From Streptomyces sp. NRRL B-3428 (GTDB lineage Bacteria; Actinomycetota; Actinomycetes; Streptomycetales; Streptomycetaceae): a stretch of 64,000 bases of DNA. The DNA lies in NCBI GenBank assembly GCA_000721375.1, contig JOGW01000006.1, forward strand, positions 240,187 through 304,186, written 5' to 3'. Shown here piece after piece: positions 17,459-26,561 of this stretch. Both the position numbers and the translations under genes were made by a program. Each line of letters begins with the position of its first letter. The first letter of the stretch is position 1. The notes beneath the pieces are model-generated. The model searched no databases. It was not told where the DNA came from and saw only the letters and a program-made list of their open reading frames with translations.

Positions 17459-18580
17459 ATGAGCCTGACCCTGAGGACCATCAGCCGCGAGCAGCATCTG
17501 GCGTATATCCAGAGCCTGCCGTCGGCCAGCCACTGCCAGGTCCCGGCGTGGGCGGATGTGAAGAGCGAGTGGCGCTCGGAGAACCTGGGCTGGTTCGACG
17601 ACAGGACCGGTGAGCTCGTCGGCGCGGGCCTGGTGCTCTACCGCCAGCTCCCCAAGGTCAAGCGCTACCTCGCGTACCTCCCCGAGGGCCCGGTCATCAA
17701 CTGGTACGCCCCGAACCTGGACGAGTGGCTCAAGCCGATGCTCGCCCACCTCAAGCAGCAGGGCGCCTTCTCCGTGAAGATGGGTCCGCCCGTCGTGATC
17801 CGGAAGTGGGACGCCCCCGCGATCAAGGCCGGCATCCAGAACCCCGACGTCAAGCGCCTGCGCGACATCGAGGCCACGCACATCGAGCCGCGCGCCTTCG
17901 AGGTCTCCGACAAGCTGCGCCGTATGGGCTGGCAGCAGGGCGAGGACGGCGGCGCCGGCTTCGGCGACGTGCAGCCCCGCTACGTCTTCCAGGTGCCGCT
18001 CGCAGGCCGCTCGCTCGATGAGGTCCAGAAGGGCTTCAACCAGCTGTGGCGCCGCAACATCAAGAAGGCCGAGAAGGCCGGTGTCGAGGTCGTCCAGGGC
18101 GGCTACGACGACCTCGCCGAGTGGCAGCGCCTCTACGAGATCACCGCGATCCGCGACAAGTTCCGCCCGCGGCCGCTCAGTTACTTCCAGCAGCAGTTCC
18201 GGGCCCTCAACTCGGAAGACCCCAACCGGATGCGGCTGTACTTCGCCCGGCACAACGGGGTGAACCTCGCTGCCGCGACGATGCTCGTGGTCGGCGGGCA
18301 CGTCTGGTACTCCTACGGCGCCTCCGACAACATCGGCCGTGAGGTCCGGCCCTCGAACGCGATGCAGTGGCGCATGCTCCGCGACGCCTACGCGCTTGGC
18401 GCCAGCGTCTACGACCTGCGTGGTATCTCCGACTCGCTCGACGAGACCGACCACCTCTTCGGCCTGATCCAGTTCAAGGTCGGCACGGGCGGCGAGGCCG
18501 TCGAGTACGTGGGCGAGTGGGACTTCCCGCTCAACAAGCTGCTGCACAAGGCGCTCGACATCTACATGTCACGCCGCTGA
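17459..18580 (+). CDS. femX: FemX-type peptidoglycan bridge formation enzyme (FemAB family)
   Basis: 373 residues, as expected for Fem aminoacyltransferases. The fold is a tandem GNAT-like pair: LVGAGLVLYRQLPKVKRYLAYLPEGPVINW in the first half and LAAATMLVVGGHVWYSYGASD in the second, with the conserved end VYDLRGISDSLDETDHLFGL. These enzymes use glycyl-tRNA to add the first glycine to lipid II in the LL-diaminopimelate peptidoglycan of Streptomyces. S. coelicolor femX occupies the same location. It is followed by an alanine-racemase-like gene, which fits a wall function. Confidence 0.88.
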   Translation: MSLTLRTISREQHLAYIQSLPSASHCQVPAWADVKSEWRSENLGWFDDRTGELVGAGLVLYRQLPKVKRYLAYLPEGPVINWYAPNLDEWLKPMLAHLKQQGAFSVKMGPPVVIRKWDAPAIKAGIQNPDVKRLRDIEATHIEPRAFEVSDKLRRMGWQQGEDGGAGFGDVQPRYVFQVPLAGRSLDEVQKGFNQLWRRNIKKAEKAGVEVVQGGYDDLAEWQRLYEITAIRDKFRPRPLSYFQQQFRALNSEDPNRMRLYFARHNGVNLAAATMLVVGGHVWYSYGASDNIGREVRPSNAMQWRMLRDAYALGASVYDLRGISDSLDETDHLFGLIQFKVGTGGEAVEYVGEWDFPLNKLLHKALDIYMSRR

Positions 18581-18711
18581 GGTCACAGCGGGCCTGGCGA
18601 CAGGCCGCGCCGCTGATTTCACGTATCGAGTCGGCAACGCAACCGACCCCGCAGAATTACCTTCCATACCTTTGATACACCGCAGACACGAGAGAGGTTC
18701 CGGGTCCGGCC

Positions 18712-19743
18712 ATGGCGCTCACGCTTTATGTCGACACCGCGCGCTGGCGTGCGCACCACAAGCAGGTGCTTGACCAGTTCCCGGGTCTCATCCCCGTCTG
18801 CAAGGGCAACGGCTACGGCTTCGGCCATGAGCGGCTGGCCGAGGAGGCCACCCGCCTGGGCGCCGACATGCTCGCCGTCGGCACCACGTACGAAGCCGCC
18901 CGCATCAAGGACTGGTTCAGCGGCGACCTGCTCGTCCTCACCCCGTTCCGCCGGGGCGAGGAGCCGGTGCCGCTGCCGGACCGCGTCATCCGCTCGGTCT
19001 CCTCGGTCGAGGGCGTGCACGGCCTGGTCGGCGCGCGCGTCGTCATCGAGGTCATGAGCTCGATGAAGCGCCACGGCGTCGGTGAGCACGAGCTCGGCCA
19101 GCTGCACGCCGCCATCGAGGACGTACGTCTCGAAGGTTTCGGCATCCATCTGCCGCTGGACCGCACCGACGGCTCGGACGCCGTCGAGGAGGTCATCGGC
19201 TGGATGGACCGTCTGCGCGCGGCCCGTCTCCCGCTGCACACGATGTTCGTCAGCCACCTGTCCGCGCAGGAACTCGCCCGTCTGCAGCAGCAGTTCCCGC
19301 AGACCCGCTTCCGCGCCCGTATCGGCACGCGCCTGTGGCTCGGCGACCACGAGTCGACCGAGTACCGCGGCGCGGTCCTGGACGTCACGCGCGTCTCCAA
19401 GGGTGACCGCTTCGGCTACCGCCAGCAGAAGGCCGCCTCCGACGGCTGGCTCGTGGTGGTCGCCGGCGGTACCTCGCACGGTGTGGGCCTCGAGGCGCCC
19501 AAGGCGCTGCACGGCGTCATGCCGCGCGCCAAGGGCGTGGCCCGCGCGGGCCTGGCCACCGTGAACCGCAATCTGGCGCCGTTCGTCTGGGCCGGCAAGC
19601 AGCGCTGGTTCGCCGAGCCGCCGCACATGCAGGTCTCGATCCTGTTCGTGCCGGCCGACTCCCCTGAGCCCAAGGTGGGCGAGGAACTGGTGGCCCATCT
19701 GCGGCACACCACCACACAGTTCGACCGGCTCGTCGACCGCTGA
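18712..19743 (+). CDS. Alanine racemase-like PLP protein
   Basis: 343 residues. The N-terminal TIM-barrel has VCKGNGYGFGHERLA, where Lys31 matches the PLP-binding lysine of alanine racemase. ARIGTRLWLGD resembles the substrate-side segment of the family. The C-terminal beta domain is present but short and divergent (VSILFVPADSPEPKVGEEL), so true Ala racemisation is uncertain; another amino acid or a regulatory role is possible. It begins 131 bases after femX and ends at a very strong hairpin. Confidence 0.82.
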   Translation: MALTLYVDTARWRAHHKQVLDQFPGLIPVCKGNGYGFGHERLAEEATRLGADMLAVGTTYEAARIKDWFSGDLLVLTPFRRGEEPVPLPDRVIRSVSSVEGVHGLVGARVVIEVMSSMKRHGVGEHELGQLHAAIEDVRLEGFGIHLPLDRTDGSDAVEEVIGWMDRLRAARLPLHTMFVSHLSAQELARLQQQFPQTRFRARIGTRLWLGDHESTEYRGAVLDVTRVSKGDRFGYRQQKAASDGWLVVVAGGTSHGVGLEAPKALHGVMPRAKGVARAGLATVNRNLAPFVWAGKQRWFAEPPHMQVSILFVPADSPEPKVGEELVAHLRHTTTQFDRLVDR

Positions 19744-19752
19744 GGCCCACCT

Positions 19753-19814
19753 CGTAAGTACGCCGAAGGGGCGCCCGCAACCGGAGTTGTGGGCGCCCCT
19801 TCGGCGTACTTACG
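19753..19814. terminator. Bidirectional terminator with 24-bp perfect stem
   Basis: The arms at 19753-19776 and 19791-19814 are exact reverse complements with a 14-base loop. It separates the racemase-like gene from the convergent glycosyltransferase. The stem is far longer than needed for termination. Confidence 0.9.
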
Positions 19815-19828
19815 ACGATGTAGTTCGC

Positions 19829-21418
19829 TCAGGGCGAACTCTCGGGGGCCGCAGCCGCACCGCCGAGCGCGGGCTTCCCACTCTCGACACCCCACTGCAC
19901 ATACGTCCCTTCGGAACCGTGCGCCGCATGCCTGGGCGGATGTGCGGCCCTGCCCAGGGCATAGACGTCCGGCGCACGGTCGAGGACACCGCCGGAGGGA
20001 TCGTCCGAACCGTCCTTGCGTACGGGATCGCGCTCGGGCATCAGGATGTCGCGGACCACCACGGCGCAGATGTACAGCGTGCCGAGGAGGTGGACCAGGA
20101 TGGCCAGTTGATAGCCCTCCTCCGGCAGCCCTTGGTGCTTGTCGCCGCCCATGGTGTACGCGAGGTACATCCAGATCCCGAGGAAGTACATGACCTCGCA
20201 GGCCTGCCAGATCAGGAAGTCCCGCCAGCGGGGCCGGGCAAGTGCCGCGAGAGGGATCAGCCACAGCACGTACTGCGGTGAATAGACCTTGTTGGTGAGG
20301 ATGAACGCCGCCACCACCAGGAACGCGAGCTGGGCGAAACGTGGCCTGCGCGGCGCCGTCAGCGTGAGCGCGGCGATCAGACCGCAGGCGGCCACCATCA
20401 GGAGGGTGGCGAGAGTGTTGACCGTCTCGGTGCTCAGCGGGGTGTCCATGCGCTGCTGCAGGATCAGCCAGAACGAACCGAAGTCCGTACCGCGCTCCTG
20501 GCTGAACGTATAGAACTTCGACCAGCCGTCGAACGCACCGATCATCACCGGCAGGTTCACCGCGAGCCAGGCGCCCGCGGTGCCCGTGAACGCGATCCCG
20601 AACTCCCGCCATCTGCCGGCCCGCCAGCACAGCAGCAGCAGTGGCCCGAGCAGGAACACCGGGTAGAGCTTGGCGGCGGTCGCAAGCCCGATCAGTACGC
20701 CGAAGGCCAGCGGCCGCGAGCGCGACCACATCAGCATCGCGGCGGCGGTCAGCGCGATCGCCAGCAGATCCCAGTTGATGGTCGCGGTGAGCGCGCCTGC
20801 GGGGGCGAGTGCGACGAGCAGTCCGTCCCAGGGCCGACGACGGTGTGTACGGGCGACACAGACCGCGATGACGACGGCGCAGACCATCAGCATCCCGGAG
20901 TTGATCAGCCAGTAGACCTGCTCGCGGTACTGGAGCGAGTCTTCGCTGCCGGTCGGGATCCCGGTGATCCAGGAGGCGACCTCCATGAACACCCCGGTCA
21001 GGACGGGGTATTCGAGGTACTCCATGCCGCCCGAGATATCGCTCGGAATGCGGTCGAAGTAGGGGACGAGATCCGCTGCGAAGCCACGCCCCTGGAAGAG
21101 ATGCGGGATGTCGGAGTAGCAGGCGTGGGTGTACTGCGCAGTCGCGCCGAAGAACCAACCGCCGTTGTAGCAGGGCAGTTTCTGCACTATTCCGAGCGCG
21201 AACATCCCGATCGCGACCAGCGCGATGATGCGCACCGGAGTCCACCAGTGCGTGCCGAGCAACGCTCTGCGGCCGAGCGGACCGCCGATCAGCTCACTGC
21301 CTGCCGCAGCGATCTCGTCCTGCCGCGTCGGCGCCACCGGCTCGTCGGTCAGGTCGGGCCGGGACGGGGCGCCGGCTCCTGGCTGCGGGCTCGGGCTCGT
21401 GCTCGTCATGGGGTTCAT
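19829..21418 (-). CDS. Membrane glycosyltransferase, GT87/polyprenol mannosyltransferase type
   Basis: 529 residues from ATG 21418; ATG 21409 is an alternative. After a Pro-rich cytoplasmic tail come about ten membrane helices. The long first extracytoplasmic loop carries ECF-like acidic residues typical of GT-C enzymes (SDISGGMEYLEYPVL), and a conserved LIGLATAAKLYPVFLL segment is seen in actinobacterial GT87 proteins. Such enzymes move mannose or other sugars from polyprenyl phosphate to lipids or glycans at the membrane. It lies downstream of the PBP gene but after a hairpin, so it is probably transcribed separately. Confidence 0.82.
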   Translation of the reverse strand: MNPMTSTSPSPQPGAGAPSRPDLTDEPVAPTRQDEIAAAGSELIGGPLGRRALLGTHWWTPVRIIALVAIGMFALGIVQKLPCYNGGWFFGATAQYTHACYSDIPHLFQGRGFAADLVPYFDRIPSDISGGMEYLEYPVLTGVFMEVASWITGIPTGSEDSLQYREQVYWLINSGMLMVCAVVIAVCVARTHRRRPWDGLLVALAPAGALTATINWDLLAIALTAAAMLMWSRSRPLAFGVLIGLATAAKLYPVFLLGPLLLLCWRAGRWREFGIAFTGTAGAWLAVNLPVMIGAFDGWSKFYTFSQERGTDFGSFWLILQQRMDTPLSTETVNTLATLLMVAACGLIAALTLTAPRRPRFAQLAFLVVAAFILTNKVYSPQYVLWLIPLAALARPRWRDFLIWQACEVMYFLGIWMYLAYTMGGDKHQGLPEEGYQLAILVHLLGTLYICAVVVRDILMPERDPVRKDGSDDPSGGVLDRAPDVYALGRAAHPPRHAAHGSEGTYVQWGVESGKPALGGAAAAPESSP

Positions 21419-21447
21419 CCTGCCGTACGACGCTGTGGGGACGGCGT

Positions 21448-21477
21448 GGGCCGCCACACCCTGAGGTGTGGCGGCCC
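21448..21477 (-). terminator. Hairpin downstream of the PBP gene
   Basis: 13-bp stem GGGCCGCCACACC/GGTGTGGCGGCCC with a CTGA loop, between the PBP stop and the glycosyltransferase start on the minus strand. Confidence 0.75.
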
Positions 21478-21479
21478 AT

Positions 21480-21493
21480 GTTTCACGTGAAAC
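21480..21493. other. parS: parS site (exact)
   Basis: Exact GTTTCACGTGAAAC, 3 bases from a hairpin and 15 bases from the next parS. Confidence 0.95.
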
Positions 21494-21508
21494 GGCCGAC
21501 CTTGGTGT

Positions 21509-21522
21509 GTTTCACGTGAAAC
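21509..21522. other. parS: parS site (exact), second of a close pair
   Basis: Exact GTTTCACGTGAAAC within a 24-bp palindrome (21504-21527). Centre-to-centre distance to the previous site is 29 bp, close to three helical turns. Confidence 0.95.
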
Positions 21523-21539
21523 ACACCGGCCTGCGACGG

Positions 21540-24245
21540 CTAGCCGGTTCCGCCGAACCAGCCGTTTCCATTGCCGTTCCCATTGCCTCCAGTGGAATCT
21601 GTCGGCGTGGGCGATGGCGATGTCCCACCCGTTGTCCCGCCGGTATCCGTACCGCCGTTGTCGGAACCGCCATTGCCGTTACCGCCGTTGGTCTGGCAGG
21701 CGAAGTCCCACGGGTTACAGGACTCGGTGGGCTCGACCGGCAGCGACGGCTCCGGCTTTCCGTGCGAAGGCTTCGGGTCGGGGTTCTCCTCGCTGGCGCT
21801 CGGCGAGGGGGTCGGGCTCGGCGAGGGGTCGATGACCTCTCCGATGTCGGAAGCATCGGGGAAATCCGTGTGCTCCTCTCCCTTGGTGCCCTGCAGCATG
21901 TAGTCCTTCCAGACCTGCGCGGGGACCTCACCACCGTGGATCGAGTCGGACTTGTCGCCGGTAATACGGAGCAGCTTGCCCACCTCTGGATCGGAGCGGA
22001 ACACGCCGATGGCCGTCGAGAGTTCGGGGGTGTACCCGGCGTACCACGCGGAGAGGTTGTCGTCGGTGGTACCGGTCTTGCCGGCGGACGGGAAGCCGAT
22101 GTCCTTGAGCTTCTTGCTGGCCGTACCGTTCTGGACGACGTTCTCCAGAACCTCGGTCACGCCGTCGGCAACCTCAGGGTCGATCGCGTCCTTCGCCGTG
22201 GGCTTCGCGAACCCGTCCAGCTCCTTGCCACCCTTCTCGACCTTGGTGACCGAGTAGGGCTCGAAGCGCTCACCAGAAGCGGCGAAGGTCCCGTACGAGC
22301 TTGCCAGTGCGAGCGCATCCGGCGTGGAAGTACCCAGCGAGAACGACACGTTGGTGAGGTTGCCCTTGTCGAAGCTCGACTCCGGGATGCCCAACGCCTT
22401 GGCCGTGTCCTGCGTCTGCTCCAGACCGACGTCCATACCGAGCTGTGCGAACGGGACGTTGATGGACTTCTGCATCGCGAACTTCAGAGTGACGTACCCG
22501 AACTTCACGCCGTCTTCCTCGTTCTGCTGCCGGAAGCCACCGCCCTTGCCGTCCGGAACCGGCTTGCCACTCGGGTACCTGATGACGGTGTTGTCGTCGG
22601 CGAGGTAGCGGCTCATCGGTGAGATGGGCTCGTACCCGCTCTGCACCGTCCCGTTCTCCATCGCCGAGGCCAGCACGAACGGCTTCCACGTCGATCCGAC
22701 CGGCACACCCTGGGTCCGGGCGTTGTTGACGTAGTAGCCCTTGTCGTAACCGGCCCCGCCGTACACCGCCTTGATCTGACCGCTGCCCGGCTCGACGGAC
22801 GCGCCACCGAACTGGACGAGCTTGTCGAAGCGCTTGCCCTGCTCCTTGCGCGTCTTGGCGACCGCACCCTCGAGGGCCTTGACCTTCTTCTCGTTGAAGG
22901 TCGTGTAAATCTTGTAGCCGCCCTTGTCGAGGTCCTCGACCGAGATATCCAGCTTCTTCGCGGCCTCTTCCTTCGCAATGTCGAGGAGGTAGCCGGTCTG
23001 GCCCGCCAGCGGAGACTTCCGGTCCTCTATCTCCGGGAACTTAGTGATCTTGTCCCGGTCGCTCTGAGAGAGCCGGCCGACCTCCACCATCCGGTCCAGG
23101 GTCCAGCTCCAGCGCTTCTCGACCCGCTCCCTGTTGAGGTTCTTCGCCGCGCTGGGACCCACACCGCCGTCGGGGTTGTAGAGGTTCGGGCCCTTGAGCA
23201 CCGAGGCCAGGAAGGCACTCTGGGGGAGGGTGAGTTCGAGGGAGTCGACACCGAAGTAGGCATGCGCGGCAGCCTGGATGCCATACGCGTTACGTCCGTA
23301 GTAGGCCGCGTTGAGGTAGCCGGCAAGGATGTCGTCCTTGTCCATCTTCGTGCCGACCTTTATGGAGATGAACAGCTCCTTGGCCTTACGCGAGACCGTC
23401 TGGCTCTGGTCCAGGTACGTGTTCTTCACGTACTGCTGGGTGATGGTGGAGCCACCCTGCGTCTCGCCACCCGTGGCCATGTTGAACATGGCGCGGGCGA
23501 TGCCCATCGGGTCCACACCGCTGTCGGTCTCGAAGGTGGCGTTCTCCGCGGAGATCACCGCGTCCTGCATGTGCTGAGGAATCTGGTCGATGGCGACGAT
23601 CTGACGGTTCTCCTTGCCGCCGGTGGACGCCATCTGAGTCTTGCCGTCGTCCCAGTAGAAGACGTTGCTCTGGTTGTCCTTGATCTTGTCGACCGTGGGG
23701 ATCTCCACCATCGCGTAAGCGATACCGGCGACCGCGACCAGCGCACCGAAGAAGCCGATGAAGCATCCGGTGACCTGCTTCCACGACGGCACGAACCGCC
23801 GCATGCCGTCCCGGTCCGACCTCGGGTAGTCGATCCACCGCTTCTTGCGCGGCTCGTAACGGCCACGCCCGCGCCCCGGCCCGCCGGACTCACCGGACAT
23901 GCCGCGCCGGCCACCGCCACCACCGCCATGACCACCGCGGCCACCGCCCTCAGGCGCACGACGGCGGCCACCGCCACCACCACCGGCACCCGTCGAACGC
24001 TGGGCGGCACGTCGCGCCTCGGCGCGGCCGCCCCAAGGGCGGTCATCCGCACCGGAGTTACCCGACGTACCGGACATACCAGATGAAGTCGAGGACGAGG
24101 ACGAACCCCCGTACCCGGAAGAGGATCCGGACGATCCCCGCGGTGCCGCGCGGCGGCCGGACGATCCCGACCCTGTGATGCCGCGCCGTGCCGCTGCACG
24201 TCCACCATCCTGCGATTGCGGAGGCTTGCGACGGTGCTCGCTCAT
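21540..24245 (-). CDS. Class A penicillin-binding protein (transglycosylase-transpeptidase)
   Basis: 901 residues from ATG 24245. A disordered Ser/Gly/Arg-rich cytoplasmic tail of about 140 residues precedes one membrane anchor (GCFIGFFGALVAVAGIAYAM, about 150-170). The transglycosylase domain has the catalytic Glu in SAENATFE (about 224) and GGSTITQQYVKN. The transpeptidase domain has GSTWK (about 507-511), SIN (about 584) and GKTGTTDD (about 713). It polymerises lipid II and cross-links stem peptides outside the membrane. A low-complexity Pro/Ser then Gly/Asn tail of about 100 residues extends past the catalytic domain. Together with FemX and MurJ it makes this a cell-wall-rich neighbourhood. 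Confidence 0.93.
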   Translation of the reverse strand: MSEHRRKPPQSQDGGRAAARRGITGSGSSGRRAAPRGSSGSSSGYGGSSSSSTSSGMSGTSGNSGADDRPWGGRAEARRAAQRSTGAGGGGGGRRRAPEGGGRGGHGGGGGGRRGMSGESGGPGRGRGRYEPRKKRWIDYPRSDRDGMRRFVPSWKQVTGCFIGFFGALVAVAGIAYAMVEIPTVDKIKDNQSNVFYWDDGKTQMASTGGKENRQIVAIDQIPQHMQDAVISAENATFETDSGVDPMGIARAMFNMATGGETQGGSTITQQYVKNTYLDQSQTVSRKAKELFISIKVGTKMDKDDILAGYLNAAYYGRNAYGIQAAAHAYFGVDSLELTLPQSAFLASVLKGPNLYNPDGGVGPSAAKNLNRERVEKRWSWTLDRMVEVGRLSQSDRDKITKFPEIEDRKSPLAGQTGYLLDIAKEEAAKKLDISVEDLDKGGYKIYTTFNEKKVKALEGAVAKTRKEQGKRFDKLVQFGGASVEPGSGQIKAVYGGAGYDKGYYVNNARTQGVPVGSTWKPFVLASAMENGTVQSGYEPISPMSRYLADDNTVIRYPSGKPVPDGKGGGFRQQNEEDGVKFGYVTLKFAMQKSINVPFAQLGMDVGLEQTQDTAKALGIPESSFDKGNLTNVSFSLGTSTPDALALASSYGTFAASGERFEPYSVTKVEKGGKELDGFAKPTAKDAIDPEVADGVTEVLENVVQNGTASKKLKDIGFPSAGKTGTTDDNLSAWYAGYTPELSTAIGVFRSDPEVGKLLRITGDKSDSIHGGEVPAQVWKDYMLQGTKGEEHTDFPDASDIGEVIDPSPSPTPSPSASEENPDPKPSHGKPEPSLPVEPTESCNPWDFACQTNGGNGNGGSDNGGTDTGGTTGGTSPSPTPTDSTGGNGNGNGNGWFGGTG

Positions 24246-24650
24246 CGAACGACTACTCCTCGGGCAGGCGTGGTGCCCCACGCCTGAAGGCGGCAGGTGA
24301 GTTCCAGTCCCCCTTGAGTACGGAAGCGCCCCTCCCCGGGCTCATCCGCACAGCATCCGGAGCCACGACGCCCTCAGTCTTCCCTCGACCCCCATGGGTC
24401 TCGTGGCTCTCGGTGAAATGCATGGCGCACAGACTACGCACCGTCAAAACACGCCAGGACCTGAAGTTCACCCCAAATCAGGCAACTTGCCTGCTGTGAA
24501 TCGGTGAAGTGGCCTCTGATGTGACGCCGTTCACCCACCCCCCTCTTGTCGCATCCGGAGGGGCCATCTATCGTCAGGATGTATCGAGTCGATACATCAG
24601 CACGGCATAAAGAGTCCGCGGGGACCCGGAATGTACGGAGGTGGCGAGGT
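24246..24650. other. Divergent promoter region between PBP and PadR genes
   Basis: About 400 bases without a supported gene. It holds a 15-bp palindrome CAGGCAACTTGCCTG at 24479-24493 and the PadR-type operator at 24579-24597. Promoters for both flanking genes must lie here. Confidence 0.6.
24579..24597. promoter_or_regulatory. PadR operator, perfect 19-bp palindrome
   Basis: ATGTATCGA, one central base, TCGATACAT, 54 bases upstream of the PadR start. PadR proteins bind ATGT/ACAT-ended palindromes, so autoregulation is expected, and control of the downstream inositol synthase through the shared transcript. Confidence 0.8.
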
Positions 24651-25328
24651 ATGAGCAGACGCTCCGGCATCCTCGAGTTCGCCATCCTCGGACTGCTCCG
24701 CGAATCCCCGATGCACGGCTATGAGCTGCGCAAGCGACTCAACACTTCACTCGGGGTTTTCCGTGCTTTCAGCTACGGAACGCTCTACCCCTGCCTCAAG
24801 ACGCTGGTCGCCAACGGCTGGTTGATCGAGGAACCGGGCAATACGCCGGAGGACGCCCTCGCGGCATCCCTCACCGGCCGCCGAGCCAAGATCGTCTACA
24901 GGCTTACGGCGGACGGCAAGGAACGCTTCGAGGAACTGCTCTCGCAGACCGGCCCGGACGCGTACGAAGACGAGACCTTCGCCGCCCGCTTCGCCTTCTT
25001 CGGACAGACGGAGCGAGACGTACGCATGCGCGTCCTGGAAGGCCGCCGCAGCCGGCTCGAGGAGCGTCTTGAGAAGATGCGCGCCTCGTTCGCCCGCACC
25101 CGCGAGCGCCTGGACGACTACACACTCGAGCTGCAGCGGCACGGCATGGAGTCCGTGGAGCGCGAAGTGCGCTGGCTGAACGAGCTCATCGAGAGCGAGC
25201 GAGCAGGCCGGGACCGCAGGTCCGAGCCCGCGAGCGACGCTCAGCAGGACACATCAGGAGAAACGGGCGGCCTGCCCCGGCACGGGGGCAGTACCCGGCC
25301 GGATCCGTCCGACGACACCACCAAGTGA
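24651..25328 (+). CDS. PadR-family transcriptional regulator
   Basis: 225 residues from ATG 24651 with ACGGAGGTGG upstream. The winged helix is LEFAILGLLRESPMHGYELRKRL with SYGTLYPCLKTLVANGWL as the recognition helix. A C-terminal coiled-coil dimerisation region (about residues 115-180, LEERLEKMRASFARTRERL) is followed by a disordered tail of about 40 residues. It lies 45 bases before the inositol-phosphate synthase gene, so it probably regulates that gene. Confidence 0.9.
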   Translation: MSRRSGILEFAILGLLRESPMHGYELRKRLNTSLGVFRAFSYGTLYPCLKTLVANGWLIEEPGNTPEDALAASLTGRRAKIVYRLTADGKERFEELLSQTGPDAYEDETFAARFAFFGQTERDVRMRVLEGRRSRLEERLEKMRASFARTRERLDDYTLELQRHGMESVEREVRWLNELIESERAGRDRRSEPASDAQQDTSGETGGLPRHGGSTRPDPSDDTTK

Positions 25329-25373
25329 GGTCCGTGAGTGGGCCTCACCTCGTACACACAGGGAGCAGCCGGA

Positions 25374-26456
25374 ATGGGTTCGGTTCGCGTAGCCATCGTC
25401 GGTGTAGGTAACTGCGCCGCCTCGCTGGTGCAGGGCGTCGAGTACTACAAGGACGCCGACCCGGAGACCAAGGTCCCCGGTCTGATGCACGTGCAGTTCG
25501 GCGACTACCACGTCGGTGACGTGGAGTTCGTCGCCGCGTTCGACGTGGACGCCAAGAAGGTCGGCCTCGACCTGGCGGACGCCATCGGCGCGAGCGAGAA
25601 CAACACGATCAAGATCTGTGACGTCCCGAACAGCGGCGTCCAGGTCCAGCGTGGTCACACCCTCGACGGTCTGGGCCTCTACTACCGCCAGACCATCGAG
25701 GAGTCCACTGAGGCCCCCGTGGACGTCGTCCAGGTCCTCAAGGACAAGCAGGTCGACGTCCTCGTCTGCTACCTGCCCGTCGGTTCCGAGGACGCGGCGA
25801 AGTTCTACGCCCAGTGCGCCATCGACGCCAAGGTCGCGTTCGTCAACGCCCTGCCGGTCTTCATCGCCGGTACTAAGGAGTGGGCGGACAAGTTCACCGA
25901 GGCCGGCGTGCCGATCGTCGGTGACGACATCAAGTCCCAGGTGGGCGCCACCATCACGCACCGCGTGATGGCGAAGCTCTTCGAGGACCGCGGTGTCCGT
26001 CTTGAGCGCACCATGCAGCTCAACGTCGGCGGCAACATGGACTTCAAGAACATGCTCGAGCGCGACCGCCTCGAGTCGAAGAAGATCTCGAAGACCCAGG
26101 CCGTCACCTCGCAGATCCCCGACCGGGACCTCGGCGAGAAGAACGTGCACATCGGCCCGTCGGACTACGTCGCGTGGCTCGACGACCGCAAGTGGGCGTA
26201 CGTCCGCCTCGAGGGCCGCGCGTTCGGCGACGTCCCGCTGAACCTGGAGTACAAGCTCGAGGTCTGGGACTCCCCGAACTCCGCCGGTGTCATCATCGAC
26301 GCCCTGCGCGCCGCGAAGATCGCCAAGGACCGGGGCATCGGTGGCCCGATCCTCTCGGCTTCCTCGTACTTCATGAAGTCCCCGCCGGTGCAGTACTTCG
26401 ACGACGAGGCCTACGCGAACGTCGAGAAGTTCATCAAGGGCGAGGTCGAGCGCTGA
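25374..26456 (+). CDS. ino1: Inositol-3-phosphate synthase
   Basis: 360 residues from ATG 25374. [19 protein letters not shown] is the NAD-binding loop, and [17 protein letters not shown] plus [13 protein letters not shown] are strongly conserved active-site segments of MIPS enzymes. It isomerises glucose-6-phosphate to inositol-3-phosphate, the first step to phosphatidylinositol and mycothiol in actinobacteria. It is the shorter prokaryotic form. It is co-oriented with padR and ends at a hairpin with a parS site in front of it. Confidence 0.95.
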   Translation: MGSVRVAIVGVGNCAASLVQGVEYYKDADPETKVPGLMHVQFGDYHVGDVEFVAAFDVDAKKVGLDLADAIGASENNTIKICDVPNSGVQVQRGHTLDGLGLYYRQTIEESTEAPVDVVQVLKDKQVDVLVCYLPVGSEDAAKFYAQCAIDAKVAFVNALPVFIAGTKEWADKFTEAGVPIVGDDIKSQVGATITHRVMAKLFEDRGVRLERTMQLNVGGNMDFKNMLERDRLESKKISKTQAVTSQIPDRDLGEKNVHIGPSDYVAWLDDRKWAYVRLEGRAFGDVPLNLEYKLEVWDSPNSAGVIIDALRAAKIAKDRGIGGPILSASSYFMKSPPVQYFDDEAYANVEKFIKGEVER

Positions 26457-26475
26457 GCTCCGGCTCTCCGCGGAC

Positions 26476-26489
26476 GTTTCACGTGAAAC
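26476..26489. other. parS: parS site (exact)
   Basis: Exact GTTTCACGTGAAAC, 19 bases past the ino1 stop, inside a 22-bp palindrome (26472-26493). Confidence 0.95.
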
Positions 26490-26507
26490 GTCCACCTGTC
26501 TGATCGC

Positions 26508-26538
26508 CAGGCCCCCGGGAAATCCTTCCGGGGGCCTG
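26508..26538 (+). terminator. Terminator after ino1
   Basis: 11-bp stem CAGGCCCCCGG/CCGGGGGCCTG with a 9-base loop, immediately past the parS site. Confidence 0.85.
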
Positions 26539-26561
26539 TGCGTTGTGTGAGGCTTTGCCTC

